Of a stretch of DNA of 64,000 bases, positions 34,402-46,864 are shown in pieces (the stretch's first letter is position 1; the number at the start of each line of letters is the position of its first letter). The translations under genes were made by a program, and so were the position numbers. Source of the stretch: Marsupella aquatica (taxonomy: Eukaryota; Marchantiophyta); assembly GCA_973895155.1 (NCBI GenBank), contig OZ316897.1, forward strand, positions 1,860,001 through 1,924,000, read 5' to 3'. Under the pieces are notes generated by a model. It saw only the letters and a list, made by a program, of their open reading frames with translations. It was not told the origin of the DNA and searched no databases.

Positions 34402-34755
34402 TCACGAGATTGATGACAAAAAATTTAGAACCACATCATTTGGGATCCCTGCAATTGAATCTGCAGTTCCAAACACATTCATGCGTACCATGATTCCGAG
34501 ACGCGAGAGCAACACGGTATTCGATTTGCGCAGTAGCCGCTTCTTCCTTTTGAAAGCTTTCTGGACTGAAGCATCTGCAATCTGGTCCAACGGAACTGAA
34601 TCTCCCGTCAGATCCAGAATAATATGGTCCAGCACCAAATCCTTGCCGGGCTGATGGTCCTTCGATTGCCTTCCGCAATGAAGCACGTTCTCACAGAACT
34701 GACCCTTGCCTAGTCCAGCCCATTTCATAACCTTCGTCATCATCTTCACCGTCAC
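34402..34755 (-). other. Unrecognised 117-codon open frame upstream of the kinase gene
   Basis: The minus-strand frame begins MTVKMMTKVMKWAGLGKG and ends IPNDVVLNFLSSIS, with a Lys/Arg-rich middle (KAFKRKKRLLRKSN). The composition is protein-like, but I recognise no domain. It lies just upstream of the tentative kinase start and could be a 5' exon, a separate small gene, a relic or chance. Confidence 0.25.
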
Positions 34756-35530
34756 TGTGAGGTAAGTGACCGCCGATTGTCATCCATCCATCAGGCCACA
34801 ACCACAGATCCTCGATAGCGAGCATTCGTCGTAATCAAACCTCGAATCTCTGGAATCTTCCTCCATTGCTCTAGCTAACCACATCGGACAGCTTAAACTC
34901 CGTTAACCCGTAGCACCGTCCATCCGTCTCAGATGAATCATCAAAAAGATGATAAAGACCCGGCTTTGTAAAACACGCCAGCTCGTTCCAAACTCAAAGC
35001 AAGTGACCATCAGTAGCCCAATCTCTGTCTCTGTTATATCCCTTCGATAATCAAAGTAATATCGTTGCTGGCACCGTCATCCCTACAAGCATGTCTGAAC
35101 TGACGAGGTACGAAAGCCCACAGATCCTACGGTGATCCTGACGTGAGGCACAGTTTTCAGCTCTAGCCCCCACGACCACATCCTCGACTGTCAATTCATC
35201 ACCTCACATGACCGCAAAATCGAAGGTAGTGTCTCACATCAGATTGAGATCCGCCACTTCGATCAAAATGACAATCTCCTCCACCACCTCCGCTCTTGCT
35301 AATCTTTACACCATTGATTCCTTTCGGCTGCTCCATATGCTCCTAAACCGTCTGAGCCTTTTGATACTTCTAAAACTGCTTTCAACATGATGTTTTCATC
35401 ATCTGACCGGCTCGGTACTGTAGCTATCCCTCTTGCATCAGATCGTGCTGCCTGAGTGAGATTCAAAAATATTCAGAGGTCTGCCCCCTTCCTGACTGCC
35501 TGTTATTACAAAACAAAGCCCCCCTCTGTA
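34756..35530. other. No gene recognised
   Basis: Neither strand shows a convincing frame. The region may hold the promoter of the minus-strand kinase gene. Confidence 0.5.
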
Positions 35531-35583
35531 ACTTCTCTTCTCTTCTCTTCACTTCACTTCACTTCACTTCACTTCACTTCACT
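35531..35583. repeat. (CTTCT)n/(CTTCA)n microsatellite
   Basis: About four cttct units grade into seven cttca units. It lies about 200 bp upstream of the possible plastid-targeted exon. Confidence 0.95.
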
Positions 35584-35786
35584 ACCCGACATCTTACTGT
35601 GAAAGCTCGAAGAAAGACTGCAGGAGGACATTCCTCACAGGAGAAGTTTCAGATCACTAGACATACCACTGGAAACCCGCGTCCGTCCGTGATTTTCAAC
35701 CGGAGTTGTTCACTGCTTTTGCCATCTTGTACGATGATGTTTGAAAACGGGCGGGATGGACAGGAGCTTTCACCCCTGCTGCATTT

Positions 35787-36229
35787 GTGGCTTCTAGCCA
35801 AAGTTTCGCACTCACCTCATTTCAACTCATGTACAAGTCATCATCATCATCGCAGCCCTCCACTCTGGTAGCGTCCACCAGCATCCTCCTTCGCCGCATT
35901 CCACCATTGACCACCATCCACATCAGATCCACAAAGACAAACATACAATTCTCCGCCTCTGCCTTTTTCCGGATGCGCCCACTTCTCAACCTCCATGTAA
36001 GTGAGGATCTTCTCGGTGGTCACCCTCACTCCATCGCCGCTGCTTCTTTCTCTCCTTCCCGCTTCTCAGTATGCTCTCTTTCCCCCCACTCTCGTGCGGT
36101 ACTCTCTTCCCTTTTCTCCTTCCTTTTGCTCGCCTCCCTTCCTCTCCTTTCGCTGCTTCCTCTGCCACTTCAGGGTCTATTTCTCACTGCCGTCTTTTGG
36201 TCCTCGATTGTGCATCGTCGTTGGTAGTG
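35787..36229 (+). CDS. Possible small plastid-targeted protein (tentative)
   Basis: The first exon (35787-35997) reads MASSQSFALTSFQLMYKSSS and continues Ser/Thr/Arg-rich with almost no acidic residues, typical of a chloroplast transit peptide. It ends at a perfect donor (CTCCAT|gtaagt). An acceptor at 36172 (gccacttcag) would join 36173-36229, giving GLFLTAVFWSSIVHRRW and a stop, about 88 residues in all. The second exon is not recognisable, and the true continuation may lie elsewhere. CT-rich flanking DNA can mimic transit peptides, so the call is weak. Confidence 0.35.
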
Positions 36230-36790
36230 GAGGAGGCCATCGCCACTTCTCGCCGCCTCTGCTTCAATTTTAACATTACAGCATTATGCCAATCCTCCAA
36301 AGCTTTGCTTTCCGCTCCTCGTGCTCCGTTGAGCTCCTTCTCAAGCTCCCCCTCCTGAGCTCACTCCTTCACTGTCCAATACCACAAGAACACGGAAAGA
36401 GAGCCCTCTCGATAGGACTCTGTCGCCGTGTCCAATTCTCCCTATCCTGTCCTAAAAGGACATCCGGAATCGAGCGATTCTAACGGCCCCGATCCCCCCA
36501 CGAAATACACTTCGCATTGGTGCCGTCGATGTTGATCCCGATAGGGACTGTCCTCGCTATGGCCCTCCAGTTCGCGACTCCCGGGACCCCGCTTCTGCAC
36601 GTGCATAGACCATTGTTCAGGTCTCGCCTCTCGACCCGTGTCCTTAGTGTAGGGCTTCTCAACACTTCAAAGTTGCAGATGATGACTTTTTGGCCATACA
36701 CCACCAGTGGTTCTAACTTTTTGAGAGGGGTTGTGTAAAAGTGTTTTTTAATTTTCTTTTCACTACAGTAGCGTGTAGAGTGACTTACGG
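36230..36790. other. No gene recognised
   Basis: CT-rich to about 36480, then unique-looking sequence. Frames here are short. Confidence 0.5.
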
Positions 36791-36797
36791 CCATGGC

Positions 36798-36980
36798 ATG
36801 TCACCGATCTTTATGGCAAAAAGCTATTGACTAGTAATGCCGTCACCAATCTTTATGGCAAAAAGCTATTGACTAGTAATGCCGTCACCAATCTTTATGG
36901 CAAAAAGCTATGGACAAGTAATGCCAGAAAGCTATGGACCAGTAATGCCAGAAAAGCTATGGACCAGTAATGCCGTAGTC
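36798..36980. repeat. Tandem array, 42-bp and 23-bp units
   Basis: About three 42-bp units (gtcacc.atctttatggcaaaaagctat...agtaatgcc) are followed by shortened 23-bp units (agaaagctatggaccagtaatgcc). The shortening looks like internal deletion of the first half of the unit. Confidence 0.95.
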
Positions 36981-37228
36981 CATAATTTAGTTTGTCAGTA
37001 ATCTTAACTACTAACTTAAGGTTTGAAGCTTTGAAACACCATAGTAATTTTGTGTCCATAGATAATTTTGTCATTTTTGTGTAATCATATCTAGAGATAC
37101 TTGCTATTCCATAATGTCTTGCTTAGAAGCTTGTGATGTGAGAAAAAACATGGAGAACAATTACGTAACATGAAGGAAATCTAGGTGGGTCCTGACCTGA
37201 ACCCTGTGACCAGAGTGCTTGGAAAAAA

Positions 37229-38345
37229 TCTTTCACTTTTACTTACTTTTTGGTCATAAGGTTACAAGCCAGTGACCCCATCCTGGACCACTGGTGTGCT
37301 TTTATTCACTTTTTAGTCACAAGGTTACAAACCAGTGACCCCAGCCCAGACCACCATTATCCTTCACTCCAAGTTCCTCCCATAGTCTACCACCCAACAA
37401 AGTTTCTCTATAGCCTTGCATAAGTGCATCATGAATAAGTGCATTCCATGGTTACAATGTAGGTCTATGTACTCCCCTAATGTTAGAAAAAATCTCCTTT
37501 GAAAAATGCACAAAAATTTACACTTTGCCAAAGTGCAGAGTGGCACTTATTAGAAGACAAATATCTGCACTAAGTGACAAATATATAGGTACCCTTATGT
37601 CTCTAAATATATACATGCATCTATCAGTTACTGCAATGCACACAAAAGAAGGGTTTATTTTTATTTTTAGTGGAAAGAATGTTTAATGACATGTGCTGCA
37701 TACAAATACCTAAGATGGTTTCGTGCACCTGTCCAATTGAATCCTACAATATGCAAGCTCAGGGTATGAGGAGTCTTATGCGTGTAACCAAACAACATAT
37801 ACTATGAAGTGCATCAACTATTTTGTATGAGCTTATAAGGTAATCCAACCATGCACAGCTGGAGACCTGATGAATGATGTTGGGTGCACTTATAGCATAA
37901 TTCATAAAGTAGGGCATCTCAAATATCTCCTTTCTGCTTCCAGTAGAGATGAATGACGTTAAGTACACTTATATATAGCATAATTCGTATAGCAGGCATC
38001 TCAAATCTCACCTTTTCTACCTCCAGTCTAGATGAATGTGTAGGCATCTCAAATCTCACCTTTCTACCTCCAGTCTAGATGAATGATGTTAAGTGCACTT
38101 ATAGCATAATTCATATAGTAGGGCATCTCAAATTTCTCTTTTCTGTCTTCTCTCGGTCAGGGACAAATTCCTTGAAAAAAATGACAGACACAAAAATGCC
38201 TAACACATTACTAACCCGTGACTCAAACTAGTAATTTCAAATATCATTTTGCTCTAGAAAATTCAAGGTTTGAGATGCCCTAGTGCATGTGTATATTTTG
38301 TTCTAGTAAATTCAAGGTTTGAGACGCCCTAGTGCATGTGTCTAG
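37229..38345. repeat. Cluster of three unrelated local tandem duplications
   Basis: (1) 37229-37345: two units of cttttta(c/g)tca.aaggttaca(a/g).ccagtgacccca. (2) 37871-38140: three or four units of about 106 bp with gatgaatga.gtta.gt.cacttata, gcataattc.tatag and gcatctcaaat. (3) 38252-38345: two units of about 57 bp with attcaaggtttgaga.gccctagtgcatgtgt. None is coding. Confidence 0.85.
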
Positions 38346-39225
38346 GGTGTTTTGACCATGCGTTAAATTTACATCAGCCGTACGATCAAAACATAAACCA
38401 AGACACATCTAATTCAAATCACTTGATTTATAAAATAAAAAATATAGTATATTAATCTATATTCTAATATAAAGATCGCATTAATTTGACATAGATTTAA
38501 CACGGTGTTTCGTCACGAACCATCACTTGCACACGTAAACTGTAAGGGGCCATGCGAGTGAGTTCGTGGTGCCTGTTCCTCCCCCGGGGCTCTAAGACTC
38601 TGTCATCCGATCAGTCCGTTCTGCGCATGCTCCCCCTGTCCTTGACATGAAGTACACTGAGCCCCTGGCCTTGAGATGGAGTACAATGGGCCCTGGCCTT
38701 GACATGAACGAAGGACTGACGGTCCATCATCTCCGTCGTACGTGCGCCCCTGGAACCGCTCGCGGTGCGCAGTTATTGACGGCCCAGATCCTTCCCTTCA
38801 TGTACCGGCGGACCGGCCCCACTCGTGCGGTAAGCTGAAATCTTCCTCAGAGGGGACACACCCCTCTGCGAAGGGACGATGACGGGTCTGTCCCGCGAGG
38901 GGGGGCTGACTGTTGGGCTCCTGCTCTGGCCGTCTGTCTCTGTGCCTTTGCGGTCCGTCCCCTGGCCGTCGAACTGCACGGCGTGGACCCGGTCCCCATT
39001 TGATGATGCAACTGCATCCCGGTACCCCACCCTTTACTGTACCGTAGTTGGACTGTAGCTTCGTTGGTTTCAAAAGTTGTTCAAACTTGTTCCAGATTTT
39101 CGCGTTTGGTTCAAATAGAAAAGATTTATCAATCAGTTTTTAATGGTGGGTTCCTTTGAACATTGAGACTCGATAGATTGAACGAATCGATTTCCAATGC
39201 TGAGATGGATTGACTCTGAATATCA
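38346..39225. other. Gene-poor; GC-rich island
   Basis: 38510-39050 is clearly more GC-rich than its surroundings (several gggg, cccg and cggcc runs) but has no frame I can support. 38365-38500 includes gcgttaaatttacatc, which resembles the foldback-element terminus at 51704. Confidence 0.45.
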
Positions 39226-39362
39226 TAAAATGCTCAGGTATCACGCTTTACAATTTTTTATGTGAAATTTGACTTATAAATGGGATTGACCCTGAACATC
39301 AAAAAAATGCTCAACTAGCACTCTTTACAGTTTTTAATTGAAATGTGGCTTATAAATGGGCT
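39226..39362. repeat. Tandem duplication, about 100-bp unit
   Basis: Two units share gattgac.ctgaa.atca, aaatgctca, ctttaca and the end gacttataaatggg. Confidence 0.8.
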
Positions 39363-41385
39363 CTAACTGTTTTGCAGTTGGTCTTCATCAGTTTGCGTGG
39401 TGGTAAGTTATAGCTCGCACACAACCTACTCAAGGTGTCCTTCGCAAAACTGAAACATACTTTCCCAAAGTGGTAGGTCAATGCGAGGGTCAATGCTCCT
39501 ACCCAAACTACTCAGAGCAATCTTCACAAAAGCAAAGCGTGCATTGACAGCTAGTTTATAATAGTTAATCCTTTGTACACTCATTCAAATAGAGCAAATG
39601 ATCTCTGGAATTTCTCAGATAATAGATTGGACATCGAAGAGCATGCCCGTAAAATTTGAGCTTAAGAAGAGACCCACAAGGTGTCCAATTGCACAAGTCT
39701 ACTAAAAACCAGCATTTTACACTTGGTCAGGACACCTGGGAAAACTTATTTAGGGCCTCTTATTCAAAATGAAGTATTCTTCCAAAGTTAGCCAGACAAT
39801 ATGAATTTTGGGTGTAAAGTGAAAGAGCATGTGTCACAGTCCATGGGGATGGGCTAAACAAATACTTCTGTCCATCCGGGCTTCTCTTTCAGGTTCCTTT
39901 ATAGCTAGCCAAAACAGTTGCTCAGGGCTAATTACAAATTTCTCACTCTGTTTTTACAGTGTTTCTCTTACATCAAGCCAGAACATGTTCTTAGAGCGAA
40001 TTTTAGAGCGAATTCAACAGACAACACACTGTAGATTTTCCTTCTAATAATATATATCAAAGTACCTAAGGGCAAAGAATACCTTATAATAAACGTTTCA
40101 GGTTGTCCTATCTGGAATTCAATTTCCTCCATTTCACAAAACTTCTCCAGTTCTCCCCTAGCATATTTGTTCAGCTGCTTACTTGGTCAGACTTTTTGTA
40201 CTGAACCTAAATAATCATTATTCAATTAGTTTTTAGTTGAACGAAGTGGGGACACTGTCACCTTCCTCAACAATGGATGATGCGACTGTCCTCCACCGTT
40301 AATTAACTCTACAGTCGGCACTTCCCCTGACCCTCTGTAGGTCTGTTGTCTCCATGCACCCTGAAAGACCGAACGACGTTGGTCCTGAGGCTGTGAAAGG
40401 AACGGCTCATCGCCTGATCGCCGTATGTCAGGGGCGTCCTTAAAATAGTGCAAAACCAATCCTCGATGGCACTACAAAGGAACGGCCGGTGCATGCTCTG
40501 TTATTAGGGACGGCCGTTTAACTAAAGGTACCTCCTTAAGTCCTTAGGATAGTGCAAATCGAATTTTCGATGGGAACTGCCGATGCGGAGGACGGCAGTC
40601 ATTAACGAAGGGTTCCTCCGGACCCCAAGTCCTTTCTGCGAAGGACGGAGGCAGAAAGATGGACCAGGGACCGGGGCCAAGGACAGCACGCTCCCCCAGA
40701 CTCACTGCAGCATGACCCCGTTTCGTACAGCTCAGAGTCAGGGATAAACTTCATTATTAGAGAGTTTCCCTAACGGTCCGAAGTGGGGAAAAATAGACTT
40801 GATGGGTCACGAGAGGAGCAAGAACCTCCCCTTGGCACAAACCCACCCCTAGAGTTCCCCAAGTTCATAAAGCACTTCCTTGATCCCAGGACAGGTGGCA
40901 GAGCCGAGCACAAAGTAAGGGCCATTATCTATGCCAATTTCTTCTAGGTGTGTTCATTTGCCCTCGCATGTGGGGAGACTCTATATGGGAGACAAAATAT
41001 ACCACCGAAAGCAACTAACAGGTGTCCTTATGTTAAACATTAAGTTCAAGTTTATGAGAAGAAACACTGACTTATCGAGGGTAAGGTATCCAACTTCTCT
41101 GCAAGTCATTAAAATTGGATGGTGCTCCCGCAGCTGTCTAAAATGTAGACAATATTCAAATGTATATATTATGCTGAATTTTTTAATGAGAAATAATGTA
41201 TACCTTTAAATGCATAAGCGACAAAGGCCAAAAGCACCAAAAGGTGAAAAACATCGTGATAGAGCCAAATCTACCGAGGTGTCTAGCACCCTGCCTAATA
41301 AGAAAAAAAACTGATACAGCCAAAATGACGGAAGCTGCAAGGCCTCTGCAATGACACCTCTTCGGCTCTGGTTTCGAGATACCTC
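39363..41385. other. No gene recognised
   Basis: 40230-40700 is GC-richer with cggccgt-type motifs (gaacggccggtgc, gacggccgttta), perhaps an old element. No coding frame is supported on either strand. Confidence 0.5.
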
Positions 41386-41389
41386 ACAC

Positions 41390-42440
41390 TAAACCTTAGA
41401 TACACTGCAAAAGCCTCACAATGCCCATTCCCTACGCGACTATAATATAATGCAAATGCCTGGATTAGTCGGATGTACTGTACTGTGAAACAAGCTTAGA
41501 TGGATAATATTTTGTGCTGAACAATAATTACTCCGCAATCCTCGAGTCAAAACATCATGATACATTAATGTGTAACTTCATTCTCTTTGAACCTTGGATT
41601 TGATTAATTTTTTTAGATTTTATTTGGAAATCAGTGCCACTGTACTTGGCCTGTAGTCCCTAAATACCCCCCACTAAGAGTTGTCCTGCATGTAACGCCT
41701 TCAGTTTCGCCCCAAATGTGGCATCTTATGATACATTAGAAAATTTTGGCCTGTACCTCTCACTAGTGAGGCTTCACAGAAGGTTAAATGCAGACTCGAA
41801 GGCAAAGGCTGAAAACTGTCCGGCCCAATTAACTTACTTTACAGTGTCTCGCTCATTGTCTCACATATAGGTGCTGGCCTGAGGAACTTGAATATAATTA
41901 AATAACTCACTTTACATTCCTTGCTAGTAATCACACATCAAAATGTGATTACATTTATTGATTGAAAGGAAAAAACTAGGGTTATCACTGTATGTAGGGG
42001 TGTCATACATAACATATGTCATATTTTGATGTGCAGTTACTTAGACCACTTTACATTTGCCATTCAAAGTGTCTGGCCCAATGTAACATTATTATCGCAC
42101 CATAATTTGCTCCGATGATCCCATCAATTTTGGGGGAAGCGAGGACCAAAAAACTGAAACTGAGAGGCAACTGCATGCAAAATAATTTGAAACCTTAGAA
42201 ACACTGCCAAAACCTTACAAAGCCCATCCCCTACCCCCACTAGAATATTTGACACTGCTTGGGTCAGTCGGATGTACTGTCCTATGAAAACCGTTTAGAG
42301 GGATAATATTTTGCGTTGAACAACAATTACTCAAGATCCTTAATTAAGTCAAACACTCAAACGTCATGTGTAACTTCATTCTCTGTGTATCTTGGATCTG
42401 ATTAGATTTTCTCTAGATTTTATTTGCGAATAAAATATTC
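41390..42440. repeat. Diverged direct repeat, ~250-bp copies 800 bp apart
   Basis: 41390-41640 and about 42190-42440 share aaccttaga.acactgc, cccattccctac, gt(c/t)ggatgtactgt, ggataatattttg, ttactc and tgtgtaacttcattctct, then agattttatttg, in order. They could be an old segmental duplication or the long terminal repeats of a decayed element. No coding sequence lies between them. Confidence 0.75.
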
Positions 42441-43430
42441 TTTCGAACAAAAACTCGAAACAACGGCAGTGCTGTACATGGGTCCCAGACAGCCGCACTG
42501 ACAAAGTCACTCTGGCAAAGTAAGTACAGTACCACATATGAAATCACCACTCCCCACTTTTAAATGTTGGTCGTGGTGAACAGTCGACTCTTCCTAAGCG
42601 CATATTCCAAAAGTGCAAACCATTCTTCCCTAAATCTCCCGACCACTCTTCCTAAGTGCAAACTATATAATTGCAAAACCAAGCTAATTTCAAGGCATCT
42701 GGTTCTCCAGTGTTGTGACCATTATGCAAAAAGAAATGCAGTTTGTATAGGCACGGAGAGGCCTTCAGTAACCGACAATTTCTTTTAGTGCAAAACACTC
42801 TATGAGAATGTACCCTGAGTCGCATCCACCATTTCCAGGTCTGAACTCCATTTCCAGAACTGAACTCCAGATGGCCCAGATCTTAGATTTTGAAACTCTT
42901 CTGGAGGGGAGTGCCTAAGAACCTCATTTATTGTTGCCTATAGGTTCTGCCACTTAATGTTTCTTATTATCCATTGCTTCCAAGCACACACTAAAGGTGT
43001 GAAGACATGAGGGTATATGTCTTTCACATTTCTAGATAGTGTACATTGTGCACAAATAGTACTAATAAGTCGTGAACGGAATCTACTTTTACTGCCTATG
43101 GTCTACTGTAGATTGAAGGCTCTTTGACCCTGACTCTACTCTAAGTCACACAACACAGAGACGATTAGACGAAAGATGAACGAAAACAGCCCAGGACTCT
43201 TTCTGTGCAAGGTACTTTTTTGTCCTCATTCCTCTCTTTCCCTTCAATGAACGGGTACTAAAGGCTATACACATAAACATAGCCCACAGCAGTCTTCATT
43301 GTGGCAGGTGAGATTCCTAGTTCAAATTTCTTCAGTCCATCAGCTTATCTACAAACCTCCATCACATACAGTAGTGAGTAGTAGCATTTGTCAAAGCTCT
43401 TTGCACACACAAAATTTGACACTCCATAAA
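42441..43430. other. No gene recognised
   Basis: No supported frame, RNA gene or repeat was seen on either strand. Confidence 0.5.
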
Positions 43431-43432
43431 AT

Positions 43433-43520
43433 TTTGAAATGATTCCCTTTTCACAAAAACTTTTGAAACCATTCCCTTTTCACCAAAACTTTTGAACCCA
43501 TTCCCTTTCACCAAAACAGC
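43433..43520. repeat. Three-copy tandem repeat, about 29-bp unit
   Basis: Units of cattcccttttcaccaaaac followed by ttttgaa occur three times. A separate motif, gggctgacatctggcaag, occurs at about 43604 and 43652. Confidence 0.85.
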
Positions 43521-44195
43521 CAAACAGGAGTGTGTGGAAGGCAGGCAGTGTCCAAGAGTGGGGCCCAAGGGATAAATGAGTTTCTCAGAAAGATGAGCCA
43601 GATGGGCTGACATCTGGCAAGTCAAGCACCATACGTCCATACATTAACCCGGGCTGACATCTGGCAAGAGTAACACCAGACATTCTCGCCTTGTCCACCT
43701 CACCACGGAGAGTCTTCTTTGTCCCGCATTGGGAGAGTATGGTGCTTGAGAAAAAGTAGTCATATCAACGGAAAGTTGTGTGGAATTGGGGATAAAGAAA
43801 TAAAGCTGTGGGCTCCCAAATACAAGATGACATCCCGCAAATGCAAATAATAAAGCGACTGACGTCCTCTGACAGCTTCTAAGCCTCAGGAACACGTAGG
43901 GCCTACATCGTAGGCGGTGCCAAAAGTAAAATGCTACTTTTAATCATAATTGAAGGTTTATTTACTCACTTCTACGAGTAACTTGTTCATTATTTAAGAT
44001 TGTTCTGTAACTCCTTTGGATTGTAGTGATTATTGACCCCGAAAACTGGAACAGTAGGTTCCCATCTAGAATCAAAAAGAGTTTGTGTGTTACTAAAAGT
44101 GTCTAAACCCCACTTTTGGGGGATTATGTGTGTAAGCTCTTTTTGAATCAAACTCAACTTATGACTCTAATAAGAGGCGTCTGAACCCCACTTTT
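43521..44195. other. No gene recognised
   Basis: A cccca(a/c)ttttggggg palindrome-like motif (ccccacttttgggg) occurs twice, at about 44109 and 44187. It may belong to the SINE-like relic that follows. The frames here are short. Confidence 0.45.
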
Positions 44196-44290
44196 GGGGC
44201 GGGTGAATGTTAAAAAGCTCATAGTGAGATTCGAACCCAACACCTGAGAGTTCCCACTCTTCTGAGGTAACCGGTAGCCCATGGACTGTC
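44196..44290 (-). mobile_element. tRNA-derived SINE-like relic
   Basis: On the minus strand, an A-box-like GGTTACCTCAG (plus 44262-44272) is followed about 25 bp later by TGTTGGGTTCGAATCTC, with a good B-box at plus 44228-44237. The spacing is that of a tRNA head. No A tail or target duplication was found, so the body and borders are undefined. It is too degenerate to be a functional tRNA gene. Confidence 0.45.
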
Positions 44291-44968
44291 GATGCACAAA
44301 AGCGCATTCTTCACGTATTTGATTTGAGTCTGCAGGCAACTACGGGCTACCGGCAGCTACCGGCTAACGGAGGAGGCGCAACGCGACACCGTTTAATGCG
44401 AAACTCATGATTTGTAGAAGGAAATGTTTATTTCCTTCGGGGGTGGAGGGAAAGGATCATAAATAAATTGACCTTGCAGAGAACTACAGTATCATGATCA
44501 AGAAGCCAAACAATAAGCGTCTTCATTTAAATCGCTCAAAGATTAAATTTGGACCCCCAACGTCTAGTAAAGGCACCCACTAGACTATCAAGAGTCCAAG
44601 TCAATATCTATTTATTTTGTAGCTTGTGGTATTGAGTTTGTGAAGAATCTTGTTTTTTTCTTGTTACATCGAAAATCAGATAAAGTTGTATCTTATCATC
44701 TTTACTTCAAAATCAGATACGATACAACCAGATCTAACAAAGTAAGGATGATAGGATGCGACTTAACGAAGAATCTTTCCTGCTAACCCGAACACCCATG
44801 CGAATGGATATAAAGGCTCTGTGTATACATACTACCCCTGGATCTGCATACTCAGAGGCATAGTCTAAAAATAATAATTTATGTTATCAAAGAATCAGAG
44901 CCTATGGTTTCTCTTGACATAGTAGGTCATAAACTGTAGCCTTTCATTGGCAATTATAATATAGATTC

Positions 44969-45127
44969 GAGGGATTTGCTTGGTGGGACCCCAAATGAAA
45001 ATGTTTTACTTGATCGGACCCCTGAGTGATCCACACCGTTGATTTACCTTGAATAGACGGACCTAAACTTTCAAGGGTCCAATTAAGTAAAACATTTTCA
45101 TTTGGGGTCCCACCAAGCAAATCTCTC
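44969..45127. mobile_element. Mutator-type MITE with 9-bp target-site duplication
   Basis: The ends GAGGGATTTGCTTGGTGGGA (from 44969) and its near-perfect reverse complement (to 45127) form inverted repeats of about 53 bp. They continue through CCCCAAATGAAAATGTTTTA. The bases tatagattc lie directly outside both ends (44960-44968 and 45128-45136). A 9-bp target duplication and G-rich long terminal repeats are the hallmarks of Mutator-like elements. At 159 bp it is non-autonomous. Confidence 0.9.
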
Positions 45128-45136
45128 TATAGATTC

Positions 45137-46864
45137 GCTTGTTCAGATATCTCACTTGTACCAAAGCATATCCAAAGAATTAATTTAAAAAAATTACTTC
45201 CCTTCATGAAACAAGCACTGAATCACCCAAAGTCAAGCCATAAACAACTTATCTTTGAGTTACCAGTCTGAATAAGTGTGTTGGAAGGGGCTCCCTAATT
45301 ATATCTCATGCCACTCTCTACTCCCAAGTATAATCTAAATAATCAAAAAAAGTGGTACCATATCAAGTATGGCCGGGCTTCACTCTTTCGTTAGGTCACA
45401 AACAAAAGACTTTTCATAGTGAACTAGCTCAATATTTGTGAGTTGCACACAAGATGTTGCAGCACAAAAGTTGTCTATAGGTAAAACATGTTGAGGATAG
45501 TCTATTATAGTGGCACAGTAAGATATAGATATCCAACCCCCATGGAATTATAAGGAGTCAGTGCAAATGTCCTATGTCCTATAATTGCATGCATAAAGTT
45601 TGTGCACATGAAGTTCATGATTGTCAGCTGTTCAAGCACCTGAGCACGACAAGGCCCCAAAGTATATACTGACAATTCATCACACCGTTCTACCACCAGT
45701 TCTCTCTCTCTAATGTTGCTAAACTGAAACCTATGAGCTCTGACCTTCGATTCCAAATGAAAACGAGACCCCTACCCATTTCGGTGAAGCAGACCTTCAC
45801 CACTAACGAGACAGGACTGGAAAAGTGGCATGAACAAGAAGCTAAAGACACACAAAAGGAGTGCAGGCCCCACAAGAATTCGTGTTAGTAAGAAGTAATG
45901 AATCAAGCAGGCAGCAATTCCAAATTTCAAGTCAAGAATAGATTCTCAAATGAGAGTGGCGATTGCCAGGCTCAAACCTGCAAGACAATGTCACAACCAA
46001 CTGATCACCTTTCTTCCCATCACAACAGCTGATCCGGCCAGTGAGTCTGATCTTGACTGAGTGAAACCTCGATTCGCAAATAGACAGCAAGAAGACAAGC
46101 AAACAGCACACAGAGCATGTAGCAATAATATCTGCTTTATACACCTTTCTCCCATAGTCATGTCGAAGAGCGCACATAGATAGCATAGAGAAAGGACAAA
46201 CAAGGAGACAGCCCACATACATCTTATCAAAAGGTGCAGTCGGACAGAACTGAGTCCAAAGCAAATCACATTATCGATCAGGACAATTGGAATGTGCAAT
46301 TTGTGGTGACCTTGAGCAATCCAGCGATTCATTGGTGAGCACAAAGGACGCTTTCTGAGATGTCTTGAGGTGACAAGTCAAACTGACACACGCTAGGTCA
46401 AAGCAACGCACAAGGTGAAGGGACCACTATCTCGATTTGATGGACATAATGTTGAATCTCTTCATGAATACATCTCTTTGTGAAGAGATGTGATCATTGA
46501 CTATGGAGTTGTCGCTCATGACAAGCGACTCCGTAGGGTGTGGGCAGCCAGGACGGGCAGAAGGAAATGAGCAGGTCCGTACAGTACCAGGTGGGCCCGA
46601 CAAGACATACTGAGTGAAGCCGGACAGTACTCTAGGGGCTTTTATACCCCAATGCGTGGTTTAATCAAAGCATAAAGTTTGTGCTCATGAAGTTCATGAT
46701 TGTCCTTGAACCCAAACCTTTGTGGGTTTGGGTTCTCCTTTTTGGGGGCTCAATTGCCCCCAAACCTTGGCAAGTCATGAGGGCTGCCACCTGTCATCCA
46801 AATAGTAATGGTAACTTTGCTTGCAAATCTTAGTTGCAAAAACTAAGTTATTTTATTTGCCTCC
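45137..46864. other. No gene recognised; 33-bp direct repeat
   Basis: gcataaagtttgtgc.catgaagttcatgattgtc occurs at about 45591-45627 and 46669-46703, about 1.1 kb apart. Downstream of the second copy, aacccaaacctttgtgggtttgggtt (46711-46736) and ttgggggctcaattgccccc form short hairpins. The frames between are not protein-like. Confidence 0.55.

Noticed and set aside
36798-36980. CRISPR array
   Set aside because: Contiguous tandem units without unique spacers in a eukaryotic genome.
40226-40459. Minus-strand 77-codon frame in a GC-rich patch
   Set aside because: No domain, no splice signals and no repeat relation found.
44196-44290. A tRNA gene on the minus strand
   Set aside because: A- and B-box-like motifs are present, but the arms do not pair into a full cloverleaf; a SINE-like relic fits better.
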